Source: Larix sibirica
Taxonomy: Eukaryota > Streptophyta > Pinopsida > Pinales > Pinaceae
Direction: 5' to 3'
Length of the DNA stretch: 20,074 nucleotides
Assembly (NCBI GenBank): GCA_004151065.3
Contig: NWUY0300002575.1
Location: 35,609 to 55,682 of the forward strand
This document shows, piece after piece, positions 19,061 to 20,074 of the stretch. Position numbers and translations under genes: made by a program. The notes under the pieces are model-generated. The model was not told the DNA's origin and searched no databases. It worked only from the letters and a program-made list of their open reading frames with translations. How positions within the stretch are numbered: the stretch's first letter is position 1; each line of letters begins with the position of its first letter.

Positions 19061-19309
19061 TGACTTTTAGATGCACATTTGCGGAAGCATTAATAAATCT
19101 CTCTCAAAGGGCGAGACTTGGTCAATCTATAAAATATTATGACACGATACTATTAGTTAGTATCACTGTGACCTTTTATATGCAAGCATTGTTGTTGACA
19201 TTATGTGACCATGTTAGAGCATAATTATAGCTATATATGTGATTGGGATAAGATAAGATTATGGGCATTTAATGTTTGTCCAGCACTAAATATATAAATA
19301 TGTAATGAA

Positions 19310-19371
19310 GCTCACAAAAAAGTTGGTCATAGCCACTGTGCTCACATAAAAAATTTGGTTGTAGCCATTGT
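19310..19371. repeat. 30-bp direct tandem duplication
   Basis: GCTCACAAAAAAGTTGGTCA...GCCACTGT (19310) is followed at 19340 by GCTCACATAAAAAATTTGGT...GCCATTGT. Confidence 0.85.
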
Positions 19372-20074
19372 TGATTGAGTACTGGTTGTATTATAAATAT
19401 TTATCAATTATGTTTTATTACCAATGTAGATTCATCTTAATCCTAGATTTATTAAGCATCAAAGGAGAGCAAAAATAATGGAATAGACTCCTGAAGATGG
19501 GTGGAGTGTCCACTCCAAACATTGGAATAGAATTGTTATGTGTTTCAAAGATGAATATTATGATAGTTGTAAGTTTATTGTCCTATTTGTTTTTTAAAGT
19601 ATGGTCATTTTTTAACTTTTACATTGCAAATGACAACTTTTCTTTCTTCTTAATTTATAGGGTTACTATGTTTTTTAAATCTAATTCATAACTTTGTTTA
19701 AAGTGAACTTCACCTTGCAATTGAGATATTAAGTGGATTGAAATGTATTTTTTTTTTTTTAATTATTATCAATAATTTTTTAAAGTTTTTTTTAAACTAT
19801 GCCATGTCATTGTTACATTAATTTACACATATCATCCATATCGTGTAGTAGAACCTCATTTATCTTGGTATAATAAACAATAATTTTGTTGTTAAAGCAA
19901 TTTTGTACCTACGTCAATCTCGATTAACTCATTTACACTCTGATATTCCTTATCCATTTTACCTTATCCATCACGTAGTCATCATGGAAAACCCATCACA
20001 ACAGTATAGAGAAAAGTCTTATTATGAAGATGGGCAAACTCTATTGTCATGTCCCCAAATTTTGCATTGGGTCA
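19372..20074. other. AT-rich DNA, no gene recognised
   Basis: Poly(T) runs (about 19748-19760) and short chance frames only. The last 100 bases are slightly more balanced in composition, but nothing is identifiable before the window ends. Confidence 0.4.

Noticed and set aside
1-20074. CRISPR array, bacterial operon or organelle genes
   Set aside because: None of the tandem arrays has unique spacers between conserved repeats, and all protein signals are of plant nuclear transposons.

Overview
The window reads as repeat-rich nuclear DNA of a land plant. It is AT-rich and dominated by decayed mobile elements. It contains Ty1/Copia retrotransposon protein sequence of plant type, an LTR element with a primer site for initiator-Met tRNA, tRNA-derived SINEs and an hAT transposon with its 8-bp target duplication. 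Intact genes are absent. The many stop-riddled coding remnants suit a large, slowly purged genome such as a gymnosperm, but the lineage is inference only. Single ambiguous bases (465, 11000, 13144-13145) show this is draft assembly.

Region by region. 1-3291: a leftward-reading Copia element. From right to left it has a candidate LTR (2379-3291), a primer-binding site (2367-2378), a long leader, a broken gag, and then reverse transcriptase joined directly to the gag zinc knuckle, so protease and integrase are missing. 3716-6845: a leftward, unrecognised pseudogene of about 1,040 codons with a globular part and long coiled coils. It is broken by about 15 stops (mostly TAG/TAA) and three frameshifts. 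6849-8168: its AT-rich upstream DNA with telo-box-like motifs, then an array of 31-bp TTTCGGCG-type repeats. 8322-9687: a rightward retroelement remnant with degenerate gag zinc knuckles, a 13-bp minisatellite and a polypurine tract, followed by a probable LTR start at 9688. 9688-12492: AT-rich DNA with local tandem duplications, an inverted repeat and a TA microsatellite.

12501-16322: the most striking object. The ends are hAT-type CAATG terminal inverted repeats flanked by identical 8-bp copies of GGTGATTC. Inside lies a second, related left end (15519), so two family members appear to share one pair of outer ends. Between them sit about 2.4 kb of unrelated DNA: a duplicated 114-bp block, a candidate host exon with splice sites (14339-14515), and a minus-strand SINE.

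16331-20074: further tandem duplications, a SINE with perfect 15-bp target duplications (17375-17577), a second SINE-like tRNA-derived unit (18955-19060), and otherwise AT-rich DNA without recognisable genes.

There is no operon or pathway here. The sequence records layered insertion, decay (apparently with C-to-T changes), and repeated short tandem duplication.
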